The notes under the pieces: generated by a model
The model's database searches: none
The model's input: only the letters and a program-made list of their open reading frames with translations
Told to the model about the DNA's origin: nothing
In this document: one piece after another, positions 8,448-16,671 of the stretch
How positions within the stretch are numbered: the first letter of the stretch is position 1
Layout: each line of letters begins with the position of its first letter
NCBI RefSeq assembly: GCF_903944925.1
Contig: NZ_CAJATU010000062.1
Span: 1-46,093, forward strand
DNA from: an uncultured Rhodopila sp.
Lineage (GTDB): Bacteria > Pseudomonadota > Alphaproteobacteria > Acetobacterales > Acetobacteraceae
Direction: 5' to 3'
Length of the DNA: 46,093 nt
Translations under genes and position numbers: made by a program

Positions 8448-9191
8448 ATGGCCAAACCCGCCCATACGTCTCGCGCCCCGACCGAGTGGGACCGCGATGC
8501 CGCGCTGACCGCCGCGCGCATTTTGCTGGAGATCAAGGCCGTCAACTTCCGGCCGGAGGAGCCTTACACCTTCACCTCCGGCTGGAAGTCGCCGGTCTAC
8601 ATCGACTGCCGGCGGATCATCTATTTCCCGCATGCCCGGGCGAAGATCTGCGACCTGGCGGTCGGCAAGATCCAGCGGCATGTCGGCTACGAGGCGATCG
8701 AGGTGCTGGCCGGCGGCGAAACCGCGGGCATTCCGTTCGCCGCCTGGATGGCCGATCGGATGTCGGCGCCGATGTCGTATGTGCGGAAGAAGCCGAAAGG
8801 GTTCGGCCAGAACGCTTTGATCGAGGGCGACGTGCCCGTCGGCAAGCGCACCTTGCTGGTGGAAGACCTGACCACGGACGGCCAGTCGAAGGTTCGGTTC
8901 GCCAACGCGCTGCGCGATGCCGGGGCGATCGTCAACCACGCCTTCGTCATCTTCTTCTACGGCGTGTTCCCCGGCGCATTCGAGACGTTGTCGAAGATGG
9001 ACATCACCCTGCATAGCCTGTGCACATGGTGGGACGTCCTGGATGCCTGCAAGGACCGCCCGTATTTCTCCGAAGCCGCCATGTCGGATGTCCGCAAATT
9101 CCTCGAAAACCCGGTTGCATGGTCCGCTGCCCATGGCGGGATTTCGTCCGCCGAGGAAGCCATGGCCCGAAAGGCTTCGGCGGAGGAGTGA
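8448..9191 (+). CDS. pyrE: Orotate phosphoribosyltransferase
   Basis: A 247-aa protein from ATG 8448, chosen over a much earlier in-frame start because homology begins just after it and AAAGGA lies upstream. PRTase features are FTFTSGWKSPVYIDCR-like substrate segments (41-55), AGGETAGIPFA (88-98) and the PRPP loop LLVEDLTTDGQSK (136-148). Role: orotate plus PRPP gives OMP and PPi in de novo pyrimidine synthesis, in the cytoplasm. At about 247 aa it is somewhat longer than E. coli PyrE (about 213 aa) and resembles alphaproteobacterial forms. It is transcribed divergently from the SGNH gene and appears monocistronic or shares a transcript with the MFS gene 54 bp on. Confidence 0.85.
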   Translation: MAKPAHTSRAPTEWDRDAALTAARILLEIKAVNFRPEEPYTFTSGWKSPVYIDCRRIIYFPHARAKICDLAVGKIQRHVGYEAIEVLAGGETAGIPFAAWMADRMSAPMSYVRKKPKGFGQNALIEGDVPVGKRTLLVEDLTTDGQSKVRFANALRDAGAIVNHAFVIFFYGVFPGAFETLSKMDITLHSLCTWWDVLDACKDRPYFSEAAMSDVRKFLENPVAWSAAHGGISSAEEAMARKASAEE

Positions 9192-9245
9192 TCCCCGCCG
9201 CATAGCGTTGGGTCAAACGCAACGCGGCCCGGGCGTTATCCTGCG

Positions 9246-10427
9246 ATGAACGCTCAGTCCGAATGGCTTACCCGCTGGCGCGTGCTGTTGTTCGCCGTCA
9301 CGGCGGGGACGATGGTCGCGAACCTGTATTACGTGCAGCCGCTGCTGGCGGCGATTGCCGCCTCGTTCGGCTGCAGCGTGACCAGCGCCGGTTATCTCGT
9401 CACATTCACCCAGCTCGGTTACGCGCTCGGCCTGCTGCTGGTCGTCCCGCTGGGGGATGTGCTCGATCGGCGCCAACTGCTGTCGGGCATGCTGGGAGTC
9501 TGCGTCGCCTCGCTGCTTGCCGCCGCTGCCAGCCCCGGATTCATCAGCTTTGCCGCCGCCAGCCTGCTGGCCGGCTGCAGCTCCAGCGCCGCCATGGTGG
9601 TGATCCCGTATGTCGCCTCCAAAGCGCCCGAGGCATCGCGGGGCCGCTCTATCGGGCAGGTGATGACGGGCTTGCTGCTGGGCATTTTGCTCGCGAGGAC
9701 GGTCTCGGGTTTGGTTGCAGCGTGGTTGGGCTGGCGGTCGATGTATTTGATCGCCGCCGGTCTGGTGGCCGTGTTGCTGCTGGCACTGCGGGCCGCGATC
9801 CCGGTCGAGGGCAGGCATGGGCGTCTGGCGTATGGGCGTTTGCTGCTCTCGCTGCTGCATCTCATCCGCGCCGAACCCGAACTGCGCCGCCGATCGGCGT
9901 ATTTCGCGCTGGGATTCGGTTCGTTCAGCGTGCTGTGGACGGGGTTGACATTCCTGCTGAGCGGGCCGCCCTATCGTTACTCGGAGGCGACCATCGGGCT
10001 GTTCGGCCTGATTGGCGCGGCCGGGGCGGTAGCGGCCAACGTCGCCGGGCGGCTGGCCGATCGGGGGCATGCCGAGCGGGTGACGGGTTCGGTTGCGGTG
10101 GTGTTGTTGGCGTCCTGGGGCGCGTTGGCGTTTGGTGCCCAATCGATCTGGGCCGTCGTCGCGGGCGTCTTCGCACTGGATGTCGGCGCGCAGGGATTGC
10201 ATATCACGAACCAGTCGGTGATCTACCGGTTGAACCCGCAGGCCCGCGCGCGCATCACCGCGGTCTACATGACGACGGCGTTCATCGGCGCGTCCGCCGG
10301 TTCGGCTCTTGCGAGTCTCAGTTTCCGGGTAGCGGGGTGGAACGGGCTGTGCGTGACGGGTGCGCTGCTGCCGGCGATCCTGCTGCTGATGTGGGGGGTG
10401 CGTAGCGTGGGGCGGCGTGGCGCCTAG
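9246..10427 (+). CDS. MFS transporter (12-TM, drug/sugar-efflux type)
   Basis: A 393-aa hydrophobic protein with about 12 predicted helices. The first helix contains GTMVANLYYVQPLLAAIA and is followed by TSAGYLVTFTQLGYALGL. The cytoplasmic loop between helices 2 and 3 reads LGDVLDRRQL, a variant of the MFS motif A (GxLaDrxGrr). Role: probably proton-coupled export of small molecules across the inner membrane; the substrate cannot be told. No strong Shine-Dalgarno precedes the ATG. Its 3' end overlaps the convergent aldo/keto reductase gene by 4 bp. Confidence 0.85.
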   Translation: MNAQSEWLTRWRVLLFAVTAGTMVANLYYVQPLLAAIAASFGCSVTSAGYLVTFTQLGYALGLLLVVPLGDVLDRRQLLSGMLGVCVASLLAAAASPGFISFAAASLLAGCSSSAAMVVIPYVASKAPEASRGRSIGQVMTGLLLGILLARTVSGLVAAWLGWRSMYLIAAGLVAVLLLALRAAIPVEGRHGRLAYGRLLLSLLHLIRAEPELRRRSAYFALGFGSFSVLWTGLTFLLSGPPYRYSEATIGLFGLIGAAGAVAANVAGRLADRGHAERVTGSVAVVLLASWGALAFGAQSIWAVVAGVFALDVGAQGLHITNQSVIYRLNPQARARITAVYMTTAFIGASAGSALASLSFRVAGWNGLCVTGALLPAILLLMWGVRSVGRRGA

Positions 10428-11404
10428 GCAAAACCGGCAACAGCGTGCGGCACGTATGGTTCCTCCAACGCCGCGATCTCCTCCGCCGATAGCTTCAGCG
10501 ACACCGCCGCCAGCGCATCCTCCAGATGCTGCAGTTTTGTCGCCCCAACGATCGGCGCCGTAACGAATGGCTTGGCCAGCAGCCACGCCAACGCCACCTG
10601 AGCACGCGGAACGCCACGCCGCGCGGCAACCTCCGCCACGCGCTCGACAACCCTGCGGTCCGCATCCGCCGTCCTGGCATACAGCGTCTTGCCGAATTCA
10701 TCGGTTTCAGACCGGGCGCTGGTTTCGTCCCAGTCGCGCGTCAGGCGTCCGCGGGCCAGCGGACTCCAGGGGATGACGCCAATCCCTTCGGCCGCGCACA
10801 GCGGCAGCATTTCGCGCTCTTCTTCGCGATACAGCAGGTTGACGTAGTTCTGCATGCTGACGAACCGCGTCCAACCGTTGCGCTCGGCGATCGCCAGCGC
10901 CTGCGCGAATTGCCACGCATACATCGACGATGCGCCAATGTAACGGGCCTTCCCGGCCTTGACGACGTCGTGCAGCGCTTCCAGCGTCTCCGCTATCGGC
11001 GTGCGGTAATCCCAGCGGTGGATCTGGTACAGATCGACGTAATCGGTGCCGAGACGCCGCAGGCTGGCATCGATCTCGTTCAGGATCGCCTGGCGCGACA
11101 GGCCGGCGCCGTTTGGCCCCGGGCGTGTCCGTCCATGCACTTTGGTGGCGATCACGACATCTTCCCGCCGCGCGAAATCCTTCAGTGCACGCCCGACGAT
11201 TTCCTCACTCGTTCCGGCCGAGTAGACATTCGCCGTGTCGAAGAAATTGATGCCGGCTTCCAGGGCGCGTTTGATGAAGGGGCGGCTGTGCGCCTCATCC
11301 AAGGTCCAGGCATGATTGCCGCGGTCGGGCACGCCGTAGCTCATGCAGCCGAGGCAGATGCGCGAAACGTCGAGGCCGGTGCTGCCGAGTTTGATGTAGT
11401 CCAT
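10424..11404 (-). CDS. Aldo/keto reductase
   Basis: A 326-aa (beta/alpha)8 NADPH-dependent oxidoreductase of the AKR superfamily. The catalytic tetrad is visible as Asp56 and Tyr61 (FDTANVYS), Lys88 (IATKVHG) and His129 (LYQIHRWD). The C-terminal cofactor-binding stretch APIVGATKLQHLEDAL is also present. GGAG lies upstream of the ATG. It is the last gene of a minus-strand run that may begin at msrB and also includes dipZ, the amidotransferase and the small ORF at 11420-11545. Substrate unknown; aldehyde or keto-sugar detoxification would be typical. Confidence 0.88.
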   Translation of the reverse strand: MDYIKLGSTGLDVSRICLGCMSYGVPDRGNHAWTLDEAHSRPFIKRALEAGINFFDTANVYSAGTSEEIVGRALKDFARREDVVIATKVHGRTRPGPNGAGLSRQAILNEIDASLRRLGTDYVDLYQIHRWDYRTPIAETLEALHDVVKAGKARYIGASSMYAWQFAQALAIAERNGWTRFVSMQNYVNLLYREEEREMLPLCAAEGIGVIPWSPLARGRLTRDWDETSARSETDEFGKTLYARTADADRRVVERVAEVAARRGVPRAQVALAWLLAKPFVTAPIVGATKLQHLEDALAAVSLKLSAEEIAALEEPYVPHAVAGFA

Positions 11405-11419
11405 GGTTTGGCTCCGAAA

Positions 11420-11545
11420 CTATGTTTGATCCGGGAGAGACGTCGCCTGCCACGCATCCATTTCCAGGCGTTGCGTCTCCATCCCGGTCCGGATGCGTTC
11501 GAACGCTTCGGCGGCGCGTGCGGTAGCGCCGGCTACCCCCGTCAT
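11420..11545 (-). CDS. Possible small protein (41 aa), translationally coupled
   Basis: A 41-codon ORF starting MTGVAGATARAAEAFERIR. Its ATG overlaps the stop of the upstream amidotransferase gene in an ATGA arrangement (11542-11545). It ends 15 bp before the aldo/keto reductase start. The translation is a plausible amphipathic helix with balanced Glu/Arg, unlike the Arg/Pro-rich shadow frames here. I recognise no family. The overlap and position are the only support; it could equally be an untranslated spacer. Confidence 0.4.
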   Translation of the reverse strand: MTGVAGATARAAEAFERIRTGMETQRLEMDAWQATSLPDQT

Positions 11546-12336
11546 TGGTGATGTTTTCCTTGCGCCGCAAGCCCGCCGCAGCAAATCTCCCCCGCGGCGC
11601 CGGACAGTGCCGGCCTTAAGTTTGACCCGTCGATATCGCGCAGCCACCGGCCGAAAACCGCCTCCGCCACCGTGCGCGCGCCCTGTGCGGCGTCCGCGGT
11701 TGCCGCCCGCAGGTCCGGAATGGAAACACCGGCCGACGCCAGTTCGATGGCATGCCCGACATACCAATGCTCCAGCCGCCCCGGATCAGCCTCGATATGA
11801 AACTGCAGGCCAAGGCCGTGCTTCCCAAAGCCGAACGCCTGGTGCTTGCAGATCGCCGTCGACGCGAGCAGCGCCGCGCCGCCGGGCAGGTCGAATGTAT
11901 CGCCATGCCAATGGAGCACCGGCGCGCCGCCAGCCAGGGCGCCGAGGCAGGATGCCGTGCCCGCCTCGGTCAAACTCACCGGACCCCAACCGATTTCCTT
12001 GGCACCGCTCGGGTAGACCGCCTGTCCCAACGCGCGGGCCATGAGTTGGGCGCCAAGGCAAATCCCCAATGTCGGCAGATCCCGCGCCAGACGGTGCTCC
12101 AGCAGTTCGATCTCCCGTTGCAGGAACGGAAAATCCTCAGCGTCGTAAACGCCGATGGGCCCGCCGAGGACGACCAGGAGATCTGCCGCCGCAACGGACG
12201 CGGCGGCCAGGTCATCGATCGCCGCCTCGCAATACGAAACGTCCCAACCCGCCGAGTCGAGGATCGGCGCAAGCAGCCCGAGATCCTCGAACGCAACGTG
12301 ACGTATGGCGACGGCGGAGCGGCGGGGAACTGGCAT
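11542..12336 (-). CDS. Class I glutamine amidotransferase-like protein
   Basis: A 264-aa stand-alone GATase1 domain resembling the amidotransferase half of GMP synthase (GuaA-like, often annotated as type 1 glutamine amidotransferase). Visible features are LVVLGGPIGVYD (55-65), the nucleophile Cys93 in GICLGAQLMA, and His180/Glu182 in GLQFHIEAD completing the triad. Related stand-alone proteins hydrolyse gamma-glutamyl compounds or supply ammonia to an unlinked synthetase. No synthetase is nearby. It lies 42 bp downstream of dipZ on the same strand and overlaps the following small ORF by 4 bp. Confidence 0.8.
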   Translation of the reverse strand: MPVPRRSAVAIRHVAFEDLGLLAPILDSAGWDVSYCEAAIDDLAAASVAAADLLVVLGGPIGVYDAEDFPFLQREIELLEHRLARDLPTLGICLGAQLMARALGQAVYPSGAKEIGWGPVSLTEAGTASCLGALAGGAPVLHWHGDTFDLPGGAALLASTAICKHQAFGFGKHGLGLQFHIEADPGRLEHWYVGHAIELASAGVSIPDLRAATADAAQGARTVAEAVFGRWLRDIDGSNLRPALSGAAGEICCGGLAAQGKHHQ

Positions 12337-12378
12337 GCGGCAGGGATCTCGTTGTGACGACAGACGCTGCCACCAGGT

Positions 12379-14106
12379 TCAGCCGAATGTAAAGGCGTAG
12401 GCCTGCACACCGGGATTGAGGAAGCGGATTTCGAACGTGCGGTCGCCGATGGCGCCGCTTTGGCGAACAAGCTGGTACAGCCGCTGGCTCGTCACCGTGC
12501 CCAGGCCATCGGCGTCGGTGTCGGCACCATGGCTGTCGCCCGGCGGCGCGCCGTCGATGGTGATGCGAAACCGGACGGGCGCCGCGTCCGCGGCCGAACC
12601 GAGCACGAGGTGCAGGTCGCGCGCATGGAAGCGGTAGAGGATGCCGCCCCCCGGCTGGTTCAGTTCGGCCTGCTCCCCGTTCACCGTCCAGTCGCCGGAT
12701 AAGCCCCATTGATTCAACCCCGGAGTCCCCGCCGTATAGGTATGCGGCGCGCCACGGACGGCACCCCCGGGCGAAACGAAATTCTCCGCCCGGGTGAAGC
12801 CGACATAGGTTTCCGGCGATTGCGTATCCGCCATGTCGGCAGCGGCTTCCGCGCCGATCGGCTGCACCGCGACCAGGCGATCCGAAACGCCGGACCTGCC
12901 CGCTTCGGCGAGCAATTGCTGGATCACCCGTTCGGACTCGTCGTATTCACCCTCGCCGAAATGGTGGTGCCGGATCCGCCCCTGCGCGTCGATGAAGTAA
13001 TGTGCCGGCCAATACTGGTTGCCGAACGCCCGCCAGATCGCAAAGTCGTTGTCGATCGCTACCGGATACCCGATGCCGAGATCCGCCACCGCCTTCTTCA
13101 CGTTGGCAATGTTCCGCTCGAACGCGAATTCGGGTGCGTGCACGCCGATAACCACCAGTCCCTGGTCCTTGTACTTGTCCGCCCAGGCGCGGACATAGGG
13201 GATCGAGCGCAGGCAGTTGATGCAGGAATAGGTCCAGAAATCCACCAGTACGACCTTGCCGCGCAGCCCCTCGGCCGTCAGCGGCGGCGAGTTCAGCCAG
13301 GCGACCGCTCCGCTCAGCGGCGGCATCTCGTCTTCTACCGGCAAGCGGCCGGCGGTCCTGGTCGCATCCGCCGCGGGGGGATGGAACCGGTCCAGCAGCC
13401 CCTGTTCCAGCGACGCCGTGCCGGCGGCCGAGACGCGGGTCAGGAAGCCGGTATCCAGGCCCAGGCCGATGACCGCAACCGCCACCAGCACCGCGGCGCC
13501 CAGGCCGCGCCGCACCCACTCGCCAACCCCCAGCGAGCGCTTCATCGCCGCGAACACCCGCCCGCCGACCAGCAGCGCCAGCGCCAGCGAGGTCGCCGCG
13601 CCGGCGGCGTAGGCCAGCAGCAGCAGGGAGGTCCCGACGCTGGCCCCTTGCAGCGCCGCCCCGGTCAGGATCAGGCCCAGCACCGGACCGGCGCACGGCG
13701 CCCACAGCAATCCGGTGGCGACGCCCAGCAGCAACGATGGCAGGATCGCCCCGCCGCCCGCGCGCTCCTGCCCATCGGCTGACTGGGACAGGCGCGCGCC
13801 GAGGGCGACCAGCGGGCGGGTCATGCGGTCCGCGAGGGCTGGAAACAGCAGCGTGACGCCGAACAGCGCGAGCAGCGCCAGTGCCGCGAGACGGCCATAG
13901 GTGTTCGCCTCGACCGCCCAGCCGCCGCCGACGGCCGCCAGGGTGGCGACCGCCGCGAACGTGCCCGCCATGCCAAGCAGCAACGGCAGGCCGCTGCTGA
14001 CGAACGGACGGTCCGCGCGGGCGAAGACGAACGGCAGGACGGGGAGGATGCACGGGCTGACGATGGTCAGCACGCCGCCGAGGTACGCCAGCACGAACAG
14101 AATCAT
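12379..14106 (-). CDS. dipZ: DipZ-type thiol-disulfide reductase (CcdA membrane domain plus periplasmic thioredoxin-like domain)
   Basis: 575 aa in three parts. Residues 1-225 are a CcdA/DsbD-type membrane domain with cysteine motifs VSPCILPVLP (Cys19) and WAPCAGPVLG (Cys138). Residues about 255-405 are a TlpA/thioredoxin-like domain with active site SCINC (Cys295/Cys298) and the cis-Pro-region WPAHYFID. Residues about 430-575 are a C-terminal beta domain seen in DipZ proteins (SGDWTVNGEQAEL). Family role: carrying electrons from cytoplasmic thioredoxin to periplasmic thiol acceptors. It starts 2 bp after the msrB stop, so it probably recycles that secreted methionine sulfoxide reductase. The mycobacterial DipZ is somewhat longer (near 695 aa). 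Confidence 0.82.
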   Translation of the reverse strand: MILFVLAYLGGVLTIVSPCILPVLPFVFARADRPFVSSGLPLLLGMAGTFAAVATLAAVGGGWAVEANTYGRLAALALLALFGVTLLFPALADRMTRPLVALGARLSQSADGQERAGGGAILPSLLLGVATGLLWAPCAGPVLGLILTGAALQGASVGTSLLLLAYAAGAATSLALALLVGGRVFAAMKRSLGVGEWVRRGLGAAVLVAVAVIGLGLDTGFLTRVSAAGTASLEQGLLDRFHPPAADATRTAGRLPVEDEMPPLSGAVAWLNSPPLTAEGLRGKVVLVDFWTYSCINCLRSIPYVRAWADKYKDQGLVVIGVHAPEFAFERNIANVKKAVADLGIGYPVAIDNDFAIWRAFGNQYWPAHYFIDAQGRIRHHHFGEGEYDESERVIQQLLAEAGRSGVSDRLVAVQPIGAEAAADMADTQSPETYVGFTRAENFVSPGGAVRGAPHTYTAGTPGLNQWGLSGDWTVNGEQAELNQPGGGILYRFHARDLHLVLGSAADAAPVRFRITIDGAPPGDSHGADTDADGLGTVTSQRLYQLVRQSGAIGDRTFEIRFLNPGVQAYAFTFG

Positions 14107-14108
14107 GG

Positions 14109-14600
14109 TCAGGCGGTCGCCGGCCGGAACGCCATCGCGACCCCGTTCATGCAGTAGCGCAGGCCCGTCGGCTGCGGTCCATCATCGAACACATGGCCCA
14201 GGTGCCCGCCGCAGCGGCGGCAATTCACCGCGGTCCGGACCATGAAGAAGCTGGTGTCCCGCTCCTGCAACACGGCATTGTCCAGCGGCGCATAGAAGCT
14301 CGGCCAGCCGGTCCCGCTGTCGAATTTCGTGGTGGAGGAGAACAGGTCCAGCTCGCAGCCGGCACAGGTGAAGGTGCCGCGGCGTTCCTCATGCAGCAGC
14401 GGGCTGGTGAAAGGCCGCTCGGTGCCGGCCTGGCGCAGGACGGAGAACTGCGCGGGAGTCAGCAGCTTCCGCCACTCCGCTTCGGTGTGGTGGACTTCGA
14501 AGGTCTGGGCGGCGGGCGCGGGCGTGCTCCAGCGCCAGGCGGCCAGAGCCGCGGCCAGGCCAGCCGAACCCCCCGCGATCAGACGACGCCGTGTTATCAT
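14109..14600 (-). CDS. msrB: Secreted peptide-methionine (R)-S-oxide reductase
   Basis: A 163-aa MsrB from ATG 14600. An in-frame start nine codons earlier would place residues before the signal, so I reject it. The N-terminus ITRRRLIAGGSAGLAAALA looks like a Tat-type twin-arginine signal with cleavage after APAAQ. Zinc cysteines are Cys79/82 (TCAGC) and Cys127/130 (CRRCGGHLGHVF). The catalytic Cys150 is in LRYCMNG. Role: repair of methionine-R-sulfoxide in periplasmic proteins using electrons probably from DipZ, whose gene follows after 2 bp. In function the pair parallels the DsbD/TlpA-fused MsrAB of Neisseria. Confidence 0.88.
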   Translation of the reverse strand: MITRRRLIAGGSAGLAAALAAWRWSTPAPAAQTFEVHHTEAEWRKLLTPAQFSVLRQAGTERPFTSPLLHEERRGTFTCAGCELDLFSSTTKFDSGTGWPSFYAPLDNAVLQERDTSFFMVRTAVNCRRCGGHLGHVFDDGPQPTGLRYCMNGVAMAFRPATA

Positions 14601-14810
14601 TGTGCAGCCTCCTGGTTTGGACAGCATTGTTGCCGAGCGCTTCGCTGTTTATGAGTATTGCGGGCGGCCGGCGCAAGTTACGGCACTGTCACCATGCGAT
14701 GCCGGTGCCCCCCGGGGTGCCGGCATTCAGAAGGCGGGCACCCCTCATCCTGCGCAACCCAACCTCTTATTGTATGCCCGAAGCGGCCGATGGACAGCAA
14801 GCGAGCAGGC

Positions 14811-14888
14811 TCCCAACCCTCCGGCTGCGGCCGGCCGCAGCAGATCAGGCCGGGCGACGTGGTCTGGTTCCCACCCGGGGACCCGTGA
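14811..14888 (+). pseudogene. Fragment of a cupin-domain protein
   Basis: The frame around 14823-14885 reads CGRPQQIRPGDVVWFPPGD and then stops. The segment IRPGDVVWFPPGD matches the conserved core of cupins of the carboxymuconolactone-decarboxylase-associated group, where HWHG usually follows. Nothing before or after continues the domain; the metal-binding histidines are missing. The fragment abuts the broken DUF2255 gene, so it looks like deletion debris. The match rests on about 20 residues from memory. Confidence 0.45.
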
Positions 14889-14894
14889 CCGGCC

Positions 14895-15255
14895 ATAACG
14901 GCGTGGACTGGCGACGAACCGGACCGCATCGGCCGTGCCGACGAACTGCGGATCGCCTCGCTGCGGCTCGACGGGACGTTGCGCAAGCCGGATGCGCGTG
15001 GGTGAGGATCTGTTCGTCCGCTCCGCCCGGGGCGACAGTCCTGCCTGGCTGCGCGGCACCCGGGTGCGCCATGAAGGCCGCATCAGCGCCGGCGGCATCG
15101 AGAAGGACGTCGCGTTCGCGGCGGCCGAACCCGAAGCGGCCGATGCGATCGATACCGCGTATCACGACAAGTATCGCCGCTACGGCGGGCAATACCTCGG
15201 CTCGGTCGTTACCCCGGAAGCACGAGCCACCACGATCCGGCTGCTGCCGCGTTGA
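14895..15255 (+). pseudogene. DUF2255 gene, disrupted
   Basis: Two frames together give a DUF2255 protein. Frame 1 runs from 14895 (TAWTGDEPDRIG, then ADELRIASLRLDGTLRKP) to a stop at 15003. Frame 2 (VGEDLFVRSARG, then WLRGTRVRHEGRISAGG) resumes at 14992 and ends TTIRLLPR at 15255. Intact family members start with ATG where this copy has ATA (14895-14897). Between LRKP and VGEDL they carry a VTIWVVR-like stretch, which fits a deletion of about 14 bp. The function of the family is unknown. Decay is also suggested by the cupin fragment just upstream. Confidence 0.75.
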
Positions 15256-15299
15256 GCGGCCGCCGGACGGCGCTTGCCGGCGCGCGGCTTCGTCACCGA

Positions 15300-15460
15300 A
15301 TGTCCGTTACTGTTACAAACCGTTGCCGGTTACGACAAAGACAAATCATTAGTTTCCGCTTGGAACAATACGATAAATACACTTTTTCGTTATACATTGA
15401 GAATTCGATGGCGTAACACCTTCCGAGTGGCTTTTGGTTCGAAATCAGATCGCACCTGAA
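15300..15460 (+). promoter_or_regulatory. AT-rich promoter/operator region of the MarR gene
   Basis: This stretch is clearly more AT-rich than its surroundings (for example the tract around 15360-15400) and directly precedes the MarR-family gene. It contains a perfect inverted repeat AACCG-TTGC-CGGTT (15318-15331) and nearby repeated GTTAC words. MarR regulators commonly bind palindromes in their own promoter, so autoregulation is plausible. I cannot place -35/-10 boxes with confidence. Confidence 0.35.
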
Positions 15461-15472
15461 AGGTAGATGCAC

Positions 15473-15883
15473 ATGCTCAGCAACGAACTCAACGACGGCC
15501 TGGCCGGTATCCTGAGAACCTCGATCGTCGAACTCGTCCGGCGTGACGGCCCGGACCTGTCCGCCCGCCAGCTCGGCGTATTCATGACCTGCTATCTCGA
15601 GACCGAGGCCCAAACGGTGCGCGGCCTGGCCGCCGAACTCGGCGTATCCAAGCCGGCCATCACCCGCGCGCTCGATCGGCTGTCGGAGTTCGATCTGGTG
15701 CGCCGCAAAACCGACCCGCTCGATCGCCGCAGCGTGCTGGTACAGCGCACCGCGACCGGAATGGCGCTCCTCCGGGAGATCCGTAAGGTCCTCAGCGACG
15801 CCGCTGCCGACTCGCGGATCGCGCTGGGTTCGGCCGCAACACGCCAACGCAGCGGCACTGAACTGACCCGGTCTCTGCAATAG
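15473..15883 (+). CDS. MarR-family transcriptional regulator
   Basis: 136 aa from ATG 15473. An ATG two codons earlier is in frame, but the GAAAGG Shine-Dalgarno (15458-15463) is too close to it and well placed for 15473. The winged helix-turn-helix is visible: TVRGLAAELGVSKPAITRAL (recognition helix near 50-70) and the wing LVRRKTDPLDRRSVLVQ with the DxRxx motif typical of MarR. The dimerisation helices are short at both ends. The ligand and targets are unknown. The immediate neighbours are a broken gene upstream and creA downstream, so it most likely regulates itself or an unlinked gene. Confidence 0.8.
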   Translation: MLSNELNDGLAGILRTSIVELVRRDGPDLSARQLGVFMTCYLETEAQTVRGLAAELGVSKPAITRALDRLSEFDLVRRKTDPLDRRSVLVQRTATGMALLREIRKVLSDAAADSRIALGSAATRQRSGTELTRSLQ

Positions 15884-16177
15884 CAGGCCGGCCGCTCCCG
15901 GCGGCTGCCCGGACAGGATCACGCGACGCGGGTCGCCGACCCGGGGGGCGGCCTGCCGCGCCGTCGCGGCCCGGGCGAATGGCGGGCCGCACGCCGTTGG
16001 TCACGTGAACGTAACTCTCTTCGAAGCGAACGTTGCAGCGCGGGCCTCGTTAAGGTCCACGACAACCGGGCTTTGGATTCGCACCTTGGAACCGGGATTC
16101 CGACGCGGGTAGCGCCGCGTCGTGCCAGGTGTCGTGTGCGCGAAAATATCCGGATGCTCCGAAGAAAGGACCTTCCG

Positions 16178-16630
16178 ATGCGTGCCATGGTGTTTGCCGC
16201 GATACTGGCGATGTTGTCTGCGCCCGCGCTGGCACAGAAGCAGATCGACTCCATCAACACAACGTTCCGCTGGCTGGGTCCCGACGACAAGATCGTCGTC
16301 GAGCGGTATGACGATCCGCGCGTGCAAAATGTGTCCTGCTACTTGTCGCGGGCAACCACCGGCGGGGTCGAAGGCGGGCTTGGCTTCGCCGAGGACCCGA
16401 GCCGGTTTTCGCTCGGCTGCCGCGCGGTCGGGCCGGTGACGGTGCCCGAGGGCTTGCCGCCCAGCGAGGTCGTCGGGTTTTCCAGGGCGTCGCTCTTCTT
16501 CAAGACGTTTCAGATCCACCGGGCCTTGGACGCGGAAAAGCATGCCCTGGTGTACACGGTTATCAGCACGAAGCTGATCAACGGCTCCCCGTTCAACAGC
16601 ATCAGCGTGGTGCCGGCCGATGGGCGGTAG
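16178..16630 (+). CDS. creA: CreA family periplasmic protein
   Basis: 150 aa from ATG 16178, with GAAGAAAGGA upstream; earlier in-frame ATGs lack a ribosome site. A signal peptide, MRAMVFAAILAMLSAPALA, is probably cleaved before QKQ. The mature part matches CreA: IDSINTTFRWLGPDDKIVVE, SCYLSRATTGGVEGGLGFAE with the following DPSRFSLGCRAVGPV, and two conserved cysteines. CreA is a widespread secreted protein of poorly known role, named for its position beside creBCD in E. coli. Those partners are absent here. Between 15884 and 16177 I see no gene. Confidence 0.82.
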   Translation: MRAMVFAAILAMLSAPALAQKQIDSINTTFRWLGPDDKIVVERYDDPRVQNVSCYLSRATTGGVEGGLGFAEDPSRFSLGCRAVGPVTVPEGLPPSEVVGFSRASLFFKTFQIHRALDAEKHALVYTVISTKLINGSPFNSISVVPADGR

Positions 16631-16671
16631 GGAAGCCACCGCTGGAGAGTCGATCACGGCGCCCGCTGATA

